64,000 bases of DNA from Alloprevotella sp. Lung230 (lineage in GTDB: Bacteria; Bacteroidota; Bacteroidia; Bacteroidales; Bacteroidaceae): contig NZ_JACSUD010000006.1 in NCBI RefSeq assembly GCF_014385435.1, forward strand, positions 62,001-126,000, in the 5' to 3' direction. Below are positions 18,381 to 29,005 of the stretch, one piece after another; within the stretch, counting starts at the first letter, position 1, and each line of letters opens with the position of its first letter. Both the position numbers and the translations under genes were made by a program. A model generated the notes under the pieces. That model saw only the letters and a program-made list of their open reading frames with translations, did not search any database and was not told the origin of the DNA.

Positions 18381-19514
18381 TTAGTCGGTGAGGCGGCTTT
18401 CGAAAGTGAGGGTGTTCAGTCGCTCTTCGCAGCGCATGATGAAGCCCTCGAGGCGCTGGCGCATCTCCTCGCTGCCTTCGTTGGTGAACCTCCCCCACAG
18501 CAGGCGGCGACCGGTGAGGATGACCTGCCAGAGGTCGTCGATCGCCATTTTGTCGAGCAGGAGTTCGCCTTCGCCCACCATTTTCTCGAGTAGTTGGCGG
18601 TTATAGGCATTGTTTTTGTTGATGAGGTTCTTCTCGTAAAATGGGAGTCCGCGAACATATTCTCTCACGGCCTTGTCGTCGGAATGCTGCACCTGCGGCA
18701 GGCGCACGACGGTGGTATCGTTGCGTCCCGATGGGTCGGTGTCAATGGTGGTGTAACTGCCGTCGTCGCCTATCTTGAGCGTCATCTTCGAACCATCTTT
18801 CTTGAGAATAGTGATAGATTGGCCGTCTCGCTTATTGACTACCATAGAGGAAATGTCGCAGCTGTTGATGTCCTTGAAGGCTTTTTTGAAGATGCTGTCG
18901 CGCAGGGAAGGAGTGAATTCAAACTGAAAGTGCGAGTCGGGCGTATCAATGTTGATATTCCGTTGAGAACGATATTTACTCCCTTGGGGCGAGCGCTGTT
19001 GAGTAGGCGCTGTTTGGTGTTGTCCTTCGATGATGTGGACACGTCCGTCCACTTTTCTATCGTCCAAGTCTTCCCACTCGACACACACAACGATGCGGTA
19101 GTCGCCTCCGCGAGGAGAAGGGATACGGATAAGGGCGAGATTGTCGTACTCATCGCCTCCCACCTGAATAGGGGCTTGACCGTAAGCATAGTCGATGCGG
19201 CAGGGACGATTGTCGTCGCTGTCGCCTACGTGGAGGATGCTCATGGTTACTTCAGGTGAATGGGCATCGGCATTGTAGGCGCGAAGGAAGGTGTCTATCT
19301 GCTTGCGAGCGGCTTTGCGAGGCATTTCAAAGTGGTAGGAATAGAGGGAGAAATAGGGCTCGTTGGGAGTGTCAACGGTTTGTGAAATGGAGCGCACGCC
19401 TTTTACGTATTTGCCGGCGTTGGCAAAATCCTCAACGGCTGTGCGCAGGGCGTACTGTGCGGAGAGCGGCAGTGTGAAGATAAGGAGTAGGAGAGAAGTG
19501 AACAGGGATTTCAT
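18381..19514 (-). CDS. Exported protein of unknown function in an ECF sigma operon
   Basis: A 377-residue protein with an SPI signal peptide (ending LSAQ) and no lipobox, so periplasmic or secreted. The mature part starts with conserved-looking helices (RTAVEDFANAGKYVKGVRSISQ). It has a basic, Gln/Ser-rich linker near residues 165-185 and a C-terminal helical region. No catalytic motif is recognised. It is the third gene of the ECF sigma/anti-sigma operon, 13 bp after the anti-sigma gene, so it is probably controlled by or feeds the same signal. Confidence 0.7.
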   Translation of the reverse strand: MKSLFTSLLLLIFTLPLSAQYALRTAVEDFANAGKYVKGVRSISQTVDTPNEPYFSLYSYHFEMPRKAARKQIDTFLRAYNADAHSPEVTMSILHVGDSDDNRPCRIDYAYGQAPIQVGGDEYDNLALIRIPSPRGGDYRIVVCVEWEDLDDRKVDGRVHIIEGQHQTAPTQQRSPQGSKYRSQRNINIDTPDSHFQFEFTPSLRDSIFKKAFKDINSCDISSMVVNKRDGQSITILKKDGSKMTLKIGDDGSYTTIDTDPSGRNDTTVVRLPQVQHSDDKAVREYVRGLPFYEKNLINKNNAYNRQLLEKMVGEGELLLDKMAIDDLWQVILTGRRLLWGRFTNEGSEEMRQRLEGFIMRCEERLNTLTFESRLTD

Positions 19515-19527
19515 AATGGAAAGTTTT

Positions 19528-20247
19528 TTAGAGGTCTACGTATAATGGTTTGCTGATTGTATCGGGGTGTGAAAAGAGAAACATTTGGTAGTCAAGATTG
19601 ACTTGCATGGCGGCCATAGCCGGTTCTACCCACGCATCCCAACATTGTTGAAACAGTTGGGGTGAAGAATCTGCCAACGCCGCAATGTTGCTGAGCGAAT
19701 CGGTGAGCATTGGTTCGGCAGAAGCCCACAATGTTGTGGCAGAGTCGGGTGCCGTAGAGGAAGGAGATGTGGAACGATTACATTGTGGTAGAGGAACTAG
19801 CTGATTGGCCATCGTGGCCGAAACCAAAGGAGGTGCAGGGGATGCCACGGGGGCAGACGATGAAAGTTGTGCCATCGGGGGCATTTCCGTTTCATGGACG
19901 CCTTTTTCCACCCTCGCCCACCATTGTGCTATGAGCATACCCACGCAGGCGGCAGCAACGCCCCACCAGAGGGGACGCGGACTCCGGAGGCGTGCAGGTT
20001 TCGGTGCAGACGGTTCCACATCCGTAGAGGAAAGATTGTCTACCCGGGCATCGTAGGCCGCACATCCTTCTTCGCTCCACCACGCTTCGTCCGGCTGCAT
20101 GGGCGGTTCGGGAGTGAGCATTGCGAGCACCGTCTGCTCCTCGAGGCTGAGCACACTCTTTTCCTCGAGCATCGTGCGCAGTTGCTCCTCTTCGCGGTGG
20201 GAGAGCTTTCCTTCGAGGTAGGAAGTGATGAGAAGTTGGGTGTTCAT
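19528..20247 (-). CDS. Probable anti-sigma factor, single-pass membrane protein
   Basis: A 239-residue protein with a cytosolic N-terminus of about 90 residues (helical, ITSYLEGKLSHREEEQLRTMLEEK), one transmembrane helix (WWGVAAACVGMLIAQWW, residues about 93-109) and a Ser/Pro-rich periplasmic part. Its start overlaps the sigma gene stop by four bases (ATGA), so the two are translationally coupled. Topology and position fit an anti-sigma factor, but no ZAS-type motif (H-x3-C-x2-C) is present. Confidence 0.7.
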   Translation of the reverse strand: MNTQLLITSYLEGKLSHREEEQLRTMLEEKSVLSLEEQTVLAMLTPEPPMQPDEAWWSEEGCAAYDARVDNLSSTDVEPSAPKPARLRSPRPLWWGVAAACVGMLIAQWWARVEKGVHETEMPPMAQLSSSAPVASPAPPLVSATMANQLVPLPQCNRSTSPSSTAPDSATTLWASAEPMLTDSLSNIAALADSSPQLFQQCWDAWVEPAMAAMQVNLDYQMFLFSHPDTISKPLYVDL

Positions 20248-20738
20248 AATGTGGATTGTATGAGCGTGAATAGTTTGCGTTTCGTCCGATAAAGGGTGTT
20301 GCTCACCGTAGTGGGCAGACAGCCCATGATTTCGGCAATTTGTGCCACTTCCAGTTGTTCATCACGCCAAAGGGTGAAGATGCGGCGTTCGGTGGAGGTG
20401 AGGGTAGCGAGGGCAGCGTGCAGGCGGTGCTGATTTTCTTGTTCTTCGAGTGGGGCGGCCGTGTCGGTGGACGAGGGAGTTTCGGGCATCGGTTCTCCCG
20501 CCACCGCATGTAGTTGTCGGCGCTTCCACTCGTTGACGCAAAGGTTTTTAGCAATACGGATGCCCAACGCCAGAAAGTCGGCCTCAGTCCTCAGCCGTGC
20601 CCGCACCACCCATAAGCGCAGCAGCGTTTCCTGCACAATGTCGGCTGCCGCCTCCGTATCGTGGAAGAAGTTGAGCGCAACGCGTGTCAAGGCTTCGCGA
20701 TGTTGCCGAGTGAAGAGGCTGAATTGGGTGGCGTTCAT
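20244..20738 (-). CDS. ECF RNA polymerase sigma factor (operon 1)
   Basis: A 164-residue sigma-70 family factor. Region 2 covers about residues 10-75 (FFHDTEAAADIVQETLLRLW is the 2.2/2.3 core). Region 4 covers about 105-160 (LTSTERRIFTLWRDEQLEVAQIAEIMGCLPTTVSNTLYRTKRKL, a helix-turn-helix). There is no region 3. It heads a three-gene operon with an anti-sigma factor and an exported protein. Upstream the minus strand has GTAAC followed by a short C/T-rich stretch, similar to the element before the second ECF gene, suggesting autoregulation. Confidence 0.93.
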   Translation of the reverse strand: MNATQFSLFTRQHREALTRVALNFFHDTEAAADIVQETLLRLWVVRARLRTEADFLALGIRIAKNLCVNEWKRRQLHAVAGEPMPETPSSTDTAAPLEEQENQHRLHAALATLTSTERRIFTLWRDEQLEVAQIAEIMGCLPTTVSNTLYRTKRKLFTLIQSTL

Positions 20739-20826
20739 ACTCTATAAACAATCGAAAAGCGCGATATGGGGTGAGAAAATGTTACTTTTTTTGTCAAGAG
20801 ACGAAAATAAGGTGTTTTTCATCATC

Positions 20827-20868
20827 AAAAAAACAACACAGTCCACCGCGGTAGAGGTGGACTGTGTT
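20827..20868 (-). terminator. Terminator of glyS-FKBP operon
   Basis: Minus strand 13-bp stem AACACAGTCCACC / GGTGGACTGTGTT followed by T7, just after the FKBP stop codon. Confidence 0.87.
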
Positions 20869-20884
20869 GTAATAAGTCAGAATA

Positions 20885-21526
20885 TCAGGGTGCAGTGGTA
20901 CCGCTGCGCCAATAGTTGCGAAGCTCCACATCGAAGATGAGCATCGAACCGCCCGGAATACCGGTGCGGGAAGCGCTGCCGTAGGCCATGTCGGCAGGCA
21001 GGAAGAGCCGCCATCGGTCGCCGATGTGCATCTGTTGCAGGGCGGTGGTGAAACCTTCGACCAAGTTGCTCACGGCAAAGCGTGCCGTTTGACCGTATTC
21101 GGGGCGAAAAGCTTCGTCCACATTGCCTGCCAAGCCCGACTGATCGAAGACGTAACCTTTGGGGGTCTGAGGCGTGGGGAGTAAGCGTCCCACGTAAATC
21201 ACACGCACGCTGTCGGTGTAGAGTGGCGTGCCTGAACCGGTACCGGTTTTCAACACACGCACCGCGATCGAGTCGCGCCAAGAGGTTTTGGCTGTGGGAA
21301 GGTTGGTATAACTACCCAACGTGCGCCACTCGCAGTGGTCGGTCCACGCATCGCCATGGGTGGCACGGGCGGCAGCAATGGCAGCATTTGCCTGCGCCAA
21401 GGTGTCGCGGAAAGCGGTGATGTTGCGCGCCGGCCAGTTGGCATATTCCGAAACGGTGTTGTCGTCTTCAGAGCAAGCGCTCAGCAAGCCCACCGCAGCC
21501 AAAAGAAGGAAGAGGAGTTGCTTCAT
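20885..21526 (-). CDS. FKBP-type peptidyl-prolyl isomerase lipoprotein
   Basis: A 213-residue lipoprotein (lipobox LSAC) with an N-terminal helical segment and a C-terminal FKBP domain (residues about 95-205). Conserved FKBP stretches are VRVIYVGRLL, VFDQSG, the MHIGDRWRLFLPADMAYGS core and PGGSMLIFDVELRNY. It would assist folding of exported proteins in the periplasm by proline isomerisation. It lies 14 bp after the glycyl-tRNA synthetase gene and shares its transcript. Confidence 0.9.
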   Translation of the reverse strand: MKQLLFLLLAAVGLLSACSEDDNTVSEYANWPARNITAFRDTLAQANAAIAAARATHGDAWTDHCEWRTLGSYTNLPTAKTSWRDSIAVRVLKTGTGSGTPLYTDSVRVIYVGRLLPTPQTPKGYVFDQSGLAGNVDEAFRPEYGQTARFAVSNLVEGFTTALQQMHIGDRWRLFLPADMAYGSASRTGIPGGSMLIFDVELRNYWRSGTTAP

Positions 21527-21540
21527 AGGACAAGGAGGAG

Positions 21541-23082
21541 TTACTTCAACTTTTTGAGCAGTGAAGTGATGGACACTTTGTCTTCAATCAAGTTGCGGAG
21601 ATCTTCGATTTTGACGCGCTGCTGGGTCATGGTGTCACGCTCACGGATGGTCACGCAACCATCGCTCAGGGTGTCGTGGTCGATGGTGATGCAATAGGGT
21701 GTACCGATGGCATCATGGCGACGATAGCGCTTGCCGATGGAATCCTTTTCCTCATAAGCGCACTTGAAGTGGTATTGCAGGTCGTGCATGATTTCACGTG
21801 CCTTTTCGGGCAGCCCGTCTTTCTTGACGAGAGGGAAGATGGCCAACTTGATGGGCGCCAAAGCAGCAGGCAGACGCAGCACGATGCGGCTGTCGCCGCC
21901 TTCGAGGGTTTCCTCTTGATAGGCGTGGCACATGACGCTCAGGAACATACGGTCCACACCGATGGAGGTCTCGATGACGTAAGGCGTGTAGCTTTCGTTG
22001 GCCTCGGGGTCGAAGTATTCAATCTTCTTGCCGGAGAACTTGGCGTGCTGAGAGAGGTCGAAATTGGTACGGGAGTGAATACCCTCGACTTCTTTGAAAC
22101 CGAACGGCATGCGGAATTCCACGTCGCTGGCTGCATTGGCATAGTGGGCCAACTTCTCGTGGTCGTGGAAGCGATAGTTTTCTGCGCCGAAACCGAGTGC
22201 TTGGTGCCAAGCCATACGCGTTTCTTTCCACTTCGCAAACCAGTCGAGTTCGGTGCCGGGCTTGACGAAAAACTGCATTTCCATCTGCTCAAACTCGCGC
22301 ATACGGAAGATGAACTGGCGCGCGACGATTTCGTTGCGGAATGCCTTACCGATTTGAGCGATACCGAAGGGGATTTTCATGCGGCCTGTCTTCTGCACGT
22401 TGAGGTAGTTCACAAAAATACCTTGTGCTGTCTCGGGACGGAGATAGATGGTGCTGGCACCTTCCGACGTTGAGCCCATTTCGGTTTTGAACATCAGGTT
22501 GAACTGACGCACGTCCGTCCAGTTGCGCGTGCCGCTGATGGGACAAACGATTTCTTCATCGAGGATGATTTGCTTCAAACCTTCGAGATCGTTGGCGTTC
22601 ATGGCTTCGGCAAAACGTTCGTGAAGAGCGTTGCGCTTGGCAGCAATTTCCAAAACGCGGCCGTTGGTGGCGCGGAATTGTTCTTCATCAAAACTTTCCT
22701 TGAAGCGCTTGCGGCCTTTGGCCACTTCTTTTTCAATTTTCTCTTCGTACTTCGCGATTTGGTCTTCAATCAGAACATCGGCACGATAGCGCTTTTTGGA
22801 GTCGCGGTTGTCGATGAGCGGATCGTTGAACGCATCCACGTGGCCGGAAGCCTTCCAGATGGTGGGGTGCATGAAGATGGCAGAGTCGATGCCCACGATG
22901 TTTTCGTGCAGGCGCGTCATCGATTGCCACCAATATTGCTTGATATTGTTTTTCAGTTCGACGCCGAGCTGTCCGTAGTCGTAGACCGCGCCGAGACCAT
23001 CATAGATTTCACTGGAGGGAAACACAAAACCGTATTCTTTGCAATGTGATACGATTTTCTTGAAAACGTCTTCTTGTGCCAT
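21541..23082 (-). CDS. glyS: Glycyl-tRNA synthetase (alpha2 type)
   Basis: A 513-residue class II synthetase charging tRNA-Gly. Motif 2 is visible in GIAQIGKAFRNEIVARQFIFRMREFEQMEMQ (given here in part), and motif 3 in SIGVDRMFLSVM. The N-terminus (DVFKKIVSHCKEYGFVFPSSEIY) and C-terminal anticodon-binding domain (LAPIKLAIFPLV) are of the single-chain eukaryote-like type used by Bacteroidota. The ATG at 23082 is chosen because the family N-terminus starts there; the longer frame upstream crosses the promoter. Confidence 0.97.
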   Translation of the reverse strand: MAQEDVFKKIVSHCKEYGFVFPSSEIYDGLGAVYDYGQLGVELKNNIKQYWWQSMTRLHENIVGIDSAIFMHPTIWKASGHVDAFNDPLIDNRDSKKRYRADVLIEDQIAKYEEKIEKEVAKGRKRFKESFDEEQFRATNGRVLEIAAKRNALHERFAEAMNANDLEGLKQIILDEEIVCPISGTRNWTDVRQFNLMFKTEMGSTSEGASTIYLRPETAQGIFVNYLNVQKTGRMKIPFGIAQIGKAFRNEIVARQFIFRMREFEQMEMQFFVKPGTELDWFAKWKETRMAWHQALGFGAENYRFHDHEKLAHYANAASDVEFRMPFGFKEVEGIHSRTNFDLSQHAKFSGKKIEYFDPEANESYTPYVIETSIGVDRMFLSVMCHAYQEETLEGGDSRIVLRLPAALAPIKLAIFPLVKKDGLPEKAREIMHDLQYHFKCAYEEKDSIGKRYRRHDAIGTPYCITIDHDTLSDGCVTIRERDTMTQQRVKIEDLRNLIEDKVSITSLLKKLK

Positions 23083-23109
23083 TATTGTTCTTTTATTGCG
23101 TATTTCGTG

Positions 23110-23117
23110 CAAAAGTA
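23110..23117 (-). promoter_or_regulatory. -7 box of glyS
   Basis: TACTTTTG on the minus strand, 28 bases before the start codon. Confidence 0.55.
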
Positions 23118-23393
23118 GTGATTTTCTTTGAGATAGGCGCTCTTTTAGTGATTTTTGCGCATTTTGGGCGAGAATAAGAGGATGAGGGAAGTTCATCCGC
23201 GACCACACCGACTTACCTTAAAAAAGCGACACACCAGAAAGCAGCAAGGCCACTTTCTGGTGCGTCGGTGCGTCCCGTTGGACGACTACTGGGAAGAGAG
23301 AACTGAAACCATAGGGTTCAGCGGGGGTGTTTTAATATGGAGCAAAGTTGTTGTACTTTCGGTTGAGGTTCGCCCATCGGACGAAGAAAGGGG
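23118..23393. other. Intergenic region between glyS and ECF operon 2
   Basis: Apart from the terminator at 23221-23268 I see no gene or repeat in this stretch. About 125 bp between the terminator and the anti-sigma stop codon are unexplained. Confidence 0.5.
23221..23268 (-). terminator. Terminator of ECF sigma operon 2
   Basis: Minus strand 15-bp stem CGACGCACCAGAAAG / CTTTCTGGTGTGTCG (one G-T pair) followed by T6. Confidence 0.8.
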
Positions 23394-23903
23394 CTATTGC
23401 GCTTTCGCGGGAGAAAGGCTGTCGCCGGTAACGGCCATTTTCATCCCCTCCTCCACTTGGCGATAGGGAGTGGTGCCGGGTTGCGTTTCATCGGGCGTGA
23501 TAGACTTGGCAGCCGCATCACCATTGTTGAGAATAATTGAGGTGGGATGATGGATGACCGACTGGCCTGCACCACCAACCAAGACGATGACAATAGCCAC
23601 GGCTGCAGCAGCACGCCACAAGGGCTTGATGCGCTCGCCAAAGGTCATCCGCTTCACCTTGACGCGCACTTCGGGAGCATCGCCCTGAGCGGCAAGACGC
23701 GCCAACACGCGCTCATCAAAGTCGCCTCCCAAGACATCGCTGTCCTGCTGTTGCAGCGCATAGCCGAAGAGGTCGGCATACTGCTGCAAATGCTCGGGCA
23801 CATCGCTCTGGCTGAAGAACGTGTGGAGGATGTTTTCCTCCGCCACCGTGGTCTCCGCCAGAAAATAGCGCTCAATGAGTTGTTCGATATATTGGTAGTT
23901 CAT
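23394..23903 (-). CDS. Probable anti-sigma factor of ECF operon 2
   Basis: A 169-residue protein with a cytosolic N-terminal domain (residues 1-80, IEQLIERYFLAETTVAEENIL), one transmembrane helix (AAAAVAIVIVLVGGA, near residues 97-111) and a short periplasmic tail. It follows an ECF sigma gene by 21 bp. The arrangement matches the first ECF operon in this window. Function inferred from context and topology. Confidence 0.68.
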   Translation of the reverse strand: MNYQYIEQLIERYFLAETTVAEENILHTFFSQSDVPEHLQQYADLFGYALQQQDSDVLGGDFDERVLARLAAQGDAPEVRVKVKRMTFGERIKPLWRAAAAVAIVIVLVGGAGQSVIHHPTSIILNNGDAAAKSITPDETQPGTTPYRQVEEGMKMAVTGDSLSPAKAQ

Positions 23904-23924
23904 AAGGGTGCGTTGACTAAAAAC

Positions 23925-24434
23925 TTAAATGTGATGACGATGCGCCTCCAATTGTGCTTTCAAGGCTTGTCGTGCTCGGTAGAGCGTCACTTTCACATCG
24001 GCTTCGGAAATGTTCATCACTTCGGCCACTTGTGCGTAGGAGTACCCATCGATGTCGCGGAGTTGCAAGGCGGTGCGTTGCTTCTCGGGCAACCGGTTGA
24101 AGAGTTGGTGCACCAGCGCCAAGCGCTCTTCGCGCTCCATCTGCTCGTCCGGCAGCGGTGTATGGTCCGGGGCTTCTATGGTTTCGTGGTCAAGCGAAAG
24201 ATGCTGGGCATCCTTCTTTTGCGCCCTATCGAGAGCCAGATTGCGGCAGATGGTGAGACAGTAGGTTTCGAGATTATTGACTTCATCCAAGGTGGCTCGT
24301 CGCTCCCATGTTCTGACAAGGGTGTCCTCCACAACGTCTTCCGCTTCAAGGCGGTCGAGCGTGATGCGTAGTGCCACCCGAAACAATTTGTTTTTAAGGG
24401 GGAGCAGGTCGTTTTGGAAGTCAATTTCTTTCAT
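23925..24434 (-). CDS. ECF RNA polymerase sigma factor (operon 2)
   Basis: A 169-residue sigma factor. Region 2 includes DRLEAEDVVEDTLVRTWERR. Region 4 includes LPEKQRTALQLRDIDGYSYAQVAEVMNISEADVKVTLYRARQALK (shown here as its key parts: PEKQRTALQLRDIDG and VKVTLYRARQ). It is clearly related to the other ECF factor but not a recent copy. A GTAAC-N16-CGTC element immediately upstream looks like an ECF-dependent autoregulatory promoter. Confidence 0.93.
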   Translation of the reverse strand: MKEIDFQNDLLPLKNKLFRVALRITLDRLEAEDVVEDTLVRTWERRATLDEVNNLETYCLTICRNLALDRAQKKDAQHLSLDHETIEAPDHTPLPDEQMEREERLALVHQLFNRLPEKQRTALQLRDIDGYSYAQVAEVMNISEADVKVTLYRARQALKAQLEAHRHHI

Positions 24435-24448
24435 GCCTCTAATGGTAA

Positions 24449-24473
24449 GACGGACAAGACGCTGAAAAGTTAC
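24449..24473 (-). promoter_or_regulatory. Candidate ECF-dependent promoter
   Basis: Minus strand GTAAC (24469-24473), 16-bp gap, CGTC (24449-24452), a typical ECF -35/-10 pair, 15 bases before the sigma start codon. Confidence 0.5.
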
Positions 24474-24543
24474 AGATTGCCGCTGTTTTTTTTGAAATCT
24501 TGTTCGATTTGTTCTGATGAGGGAGATTTCTATTCGCAGGCCA

Positions 24544-25752
24544 TTACCTTCGAGAGACGTTCTTTCGCGCTATGATGATGGCCTTTGTTTCGTCGTGGAG
24601 CGTACATGCAAACAGGTAAGCATCTCCCCCCTCTTGAAGTTTGAGCCGTTTGCGCAGTTCAGCCACCGTTGCCGGAAAGTTGCGCACGGAGAGATTGGCA
24701 CGTTTGAGGGCGGAGAGTTCTCGCTGCTCCTTTTTAGAAAAGCCGACCACGTTTTCTATTTTGAAGACACGGCCCGGAAAATCCGTGTGTTCCACCTCGC
24801 TCACATATAAATGAGTGTTCGGATGCAGTTTTTGCAAGTCATAACGCACCGCGATGGTTTTGTAAGCACCGGCTTTCATCACCGCGGCGTCCGGTTCGTA
24901 GAGAAAGCCGCGGACACTATCGGCAAAGGAAACAGGAAGTGCGATTTCATCGGAGGCACGGAAGAAGAAGTTCGCACGCTCATTGGCGCAAAAAATAGCG
25001 GTTTCATCGGAAAAATCGGAACGACAAACCAGCAATAAATCCTTGCACTCTCCTTGGGCCGCAAACACGTGGGCTTCTGCCACACCACCGAGCGCGTCTA
25101 TGGCCTGTCGCAAATCAAGCATCGTGGAGAGTTTGAGCATCAGCACGCGACACTTCGCCAAGAGTTCGGGAAGCAGCACCTTGACGTCGGGCTGACAATC
25201 TTCGATCAGCACCGTCTTCCGCCCGGCGCCATCACGGCGGGCAGGATCAAGGAAGAGCAAATCGACCGGTGCCATCGCACGAAAATAGTCGATTCCATCG
25301 CTCTCCACACACTCCACCTGTGCCAGCCCAAGCAATGGAAAATTGTGCCGTGCCAGCGCCACCAATTCTGCCTGCCGTTCCACATAGACCGCGCGAGAAA
25401 AGAGAGGGGCGAGAAAAGAGAAATCTACCCCAAAACCACCGGTCAAATCGGCCATTGAGAGTGAACGATGGGCAGCAATGTCTTCGGCAAAGAGCCGCTC
25501 CACGACCTGCGCCTTGTAGCGTGCCGCCGGTTCACCGCTGCACTGTTCCAACGAGAGGCGCACAGGATAGAGCAGTTCGTCCACAGCCGACCAAGTGGGC
25601 ACTTTCTCGCGGAGTCGCTGCCGTCCTTCGATTTGGCGGAGGATAAAAGCGGCATCGGGATGATGGGCGTTGGCCAGTTCAAGGGCCACGTCTTCCACTT
25701 GTCGATACTGGTTTTTCTCGATGAAATCGCGGTTTTTGAGCAAAATTTCCAT
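24544..25752 (-). CDS. Class I SAM-dependent methyltransferase with THUMP-like C-terminal domain
   Basis: A 402-residue protein. The Rossmann methyltransferase core (about residues 90-240) has motif I ADLTGGFGVD and a catalytic-type motif LLFLDPARRD. The C-terminal third matches the THUMP-like domain found in Bacteroidota proteins of this kind (FPGRVFKIENV, ANLSVRNFPATVAELRKRLK). It is probably an RNA methyltransferase, target unknown. It starts directly at the stop of the M15 peptidase gene (TAAATG), implying coupling. Confidence 0.82.
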   Translation of the reverse strand: MEILLKNRDFIEKNQYRQVEDVALELANAHHPDAAFILRQIEGRQRLREKVPTWSAVDELLYPVRLSLEQCSGEPAARYKAQVVERLFAEDIAAHRSLSMADLTGGFGVDFSFLAPLFSRAVYVERQAELVALARHNFPLLGLAQVECVESDGIDYFRAMAPVDLLFLDPARRDGAGRKTVLIEDCQPDVKVLLPELLAKCRVLMLKLSTMLDLRQAIDALGGVAEAHVFAAQGECKDLLLVCRSDFSDETAIFCANERANFFFRASDEIALPVSFADSVRGFLYEPDAAVMKAGAYKTIAVRYDLQKLHPNTHLYVSEVEHTDFPGRVFKIENVVGFSKKEQRELSALKRANLSVRNFPATVAELRKRLKLQEGGDAYLFACTLHDETKAIIIARKNVSRR

Positions 25753-26478
25753 TTATCGTATGAGGTGATAGTGCGCCCGAGCTTCGGCACGCGTTTTGAA
25801 ATTGAAGTGCCACCATTCCGTGGGAAGCACTTTGAAACCTCCCACTGCCATCACTTCGCGGAGGAGACGACGGCGTGTCAAGTGCTGTCGGGTGAGGCTC
25901 TCTTTGCGAAAATGCGCGGTTTCATCGCGCACATGAGCCAACTTTCCGAGGTAGTCTATCGGTGTGCCCATCGACAGGCCGGTGGTATCGCCGGCGGCGT
26001 GGAGCAAACGTCCGCTGCGGTCGTAGACATTCCGACGCCAGCACAGGGTGATATCGACCGCCAGTCCATAGTTGTGCAGTCCGCCTCCACGCGCCGGATT
26101 GCTCACGTAGATGCTTCGGTTCGTCCCCTTCACCACATCCCACATGTGTTGCTGCACCGACATGGGCCGGGTGGCATCGTAGACCTTCAGACTCAGGTCG
26201 GGATGCCGCCGTTGCAATTCGGTCTGTGCCTTGCGAAGGGCACGTGCCGTTTCGGGGAGCAAATAGGCGGTGTGCAAATCATGATACAAGATTCGGCCGG
26301 TGAAATTGTCGGCTCGCGCATACATCAGACTGACAAAAATCGTACTGTCCACGCTGTGCACATCGACCAAACCTTGCTGTTCGATGCGCCGTTCGAGGGG
26401 CGTTTTTTGTGCCCAACTCATCGGACTACCGACAAAAAACAGAAGAAACAAAAGACGTAAACACATAAACAGGTGCAA
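25753..26478 (-). CDS. M15-family D-Ala-D-Ala dipeptidase (DdpX/VanX-like)
   Basis: A 241-residue exported enzyme with a signal peptide ending SWAQ. Zinc-site motifs are GLHNYGLAVDITL (H-x6-D) and TEWWHFN (E-x-x-H), with the substrate Arg in DATRPMS. Family members hydrolyse D-Ala-D-Ala released from peptidoglycan. It directly precedes the THUMP-like methyltransferase gene on the same transcript. A role in wall recycling is more likely than vancomycin resistance because no van genes are nearby. Confidence 0.9.
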   Translation of the reverse strand: MHLFMCLRLLFLLFFVGSPMSWAQKTPLERRIEQQGLVDVHSVDSTIFVSLMYARADNFTGRILYHDLHTAYLLPETARALRKAQTELQRRHPDLSLKVYDATRPMSVQQHMWDVVKGTNRSIYVSNPARGGGLHNYGLAVDITLCWRRNVYDRSGRLLHAAGDTTGLSMGTPIDYLGKLAHVRDETAHFRKESLTRQHLTRRRLLREVMAVGGFKVLPTEWWHFNFKTRAEARAHYHLIR

Positions 26479-26480
26479 TC

Positions 26481-26530
26481 AAAAAAGACAACTGCCCTCT
26501 TCGACTCGGCGTGAGGTCGGAGAGAGCAGT
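26481..26530 (-). terminator. Terminator of gyrB
   Basis: Minus strand 15-bp imperfect stem (26516-26530 with 26491-26505), then TGTC and six T. Confidence 0.72.
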
Positions 26531-26588
26531 GGTGAGAAAAAGGCCGTCCGGAGGACCGCACAAGATGACGCCCTTAGCCGTATCAGCA

Positions 26589-29005
<2,417 letters not shown>

